A stretch of DNA of 7,210 nucleotides, taken from the NCBI GenBank assembly GCA_001805125.1, contig MHEF01000105.1, positions 7,175-14,384 of the forward strand, given 5' to 3'. Shown in pieces: positions 7,070 to 7,210 of this stretch. The DNA is from Nitrospirae bacterium RBG_13_39_12. Its GTDB lineage: Bacteria > Nitrospirota > Thermodesulfovibrionia > Thermodesulfovibrionales > SM23-35. The notes under the pieces were generated by a model that was not told the DNA's origin, did no database searches, and was given only the letters and a program-made list of their open reading frames with translations. Made by a program: the position numbers and the translations under genes. Numbering within the stretch: the first letter of the stretch is position 1; every line of letters begins with the position of its first letter.

Positions 7070-7210
7070 CCGGCCTTTCTCATTTTCTTTTGTACAGCCG
7101 TAACATCATAAGGAACTCTCACAATCTCCAGTTTTTCGTCATCAACAATTGCATAGCTTGCTTTCGGGTCTCCGTCTCGCGGCTGTCCGACACTTCCGAC
7201 GTTCATAATG
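7027..7210 (-). CDS. Metallophosphoesterase (calcineurin-like), C-terminal end only
   Basis: Read on the minus strand from the right edge, 60 codons run to a TAG at 7029-7027. They begin IMNVGSVGQPRDGDP, then ASYAIVDDEKLE, VRVPYDV and end LIERLAAGR. The N-x-G-S-V-G-Q-P-R-D block is the conserved C-terminal signature of calcineurin-like metallophosphoesterases of the YfcE / ApaH-like group (about 240 residues when complete), where it follows the last metal-binding GHTH region. That region and the other metal ligands lie outside the window, as does the start. The C-terminus ends where relatives usually end, so the gene is probably intact and only cut by the window. It converges on the glycan cluster and is unlikely to share its regulation. 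The exact substrate (phosphoprotein, dinucleotide or phosphodiester) cannot be told. Confidence 0.82.
   Translation of the reverse strand, partial: IMNVGSVGQPRDGDPKASYAIVDDEKLEIVRVPYDVTAVQKKMRKAGLDSLLIERLAAGR

Overview
The window is the distal part of a surface-polysaccharide (O-antigen or other exopolysaccharide) biosynthesis cluster. The DNA is AT-rich, and the LPS-type gene content (O-antigen-ligase and MsbA-like remnants) points to a Gram-negative bacterium. A Nitrospirota or former deltaproteobacterial lineage would fit, but that is an inference from style and gene content; nothing here fixes the taxon.

Layout. Five plus-strand genes run head to tail from the left edge to 6542. (1) A large protein, cut by the left edge, joins a sulfotransferase domain, a short coiled coil, a GT2 glycosyltransferase domain and an unrecognised C-terminal domain. 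(2) A GT4 glycosyltransferase begins 3 nt after it. (3) A GT2 glycosyltransferase overlaps the end of gene 2. (4) A class I SAM-dependent methyltransferase lies close behind or slightly overlapping. (5) After a 60-nt gap comes a second GT2 of the rhamnosyltransferase-like type. Tight spacing from gene 1 to gene 4 indicates one transcription unit, and gene 5 probably belongs to it. Together they would assemble a glycan from nucleotide sugars on the cytoplasmic side of the membrane and decorate it with sulfate and methyl groups. Donor sugars and linkages cannot be read from sequence.

From 6543 to 7026 no intact gene is visible, but the stretch is not empty. It holds an N-terminal scrap of an apparent O-antigen ligase (about 6612-6745, with a stop codon near its start). 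This is joined out of frame at about 6737-6745 to a scrap of an MsbA-like ABC exporter ATPase (about 6737-6952) that keeps Walker A and the Q-loop and lacks everything after. This is a deletion scar where polymer ligation and export genes once stood. The remaining ~70 nt at each end (6543-6611, 6953-7026) show nothing I can assign.

At the right edge, on the minus strand, is the C-terminal end of a metallophosphoesterase gene that enters from outside the window and converges on the cluster. No RNA gene, CRISPR array, insertion sequence or convincing terminator was found. The window looks like an ordinary glycan locus with one notable fusion protein and one informative scar, not a clearly new system.
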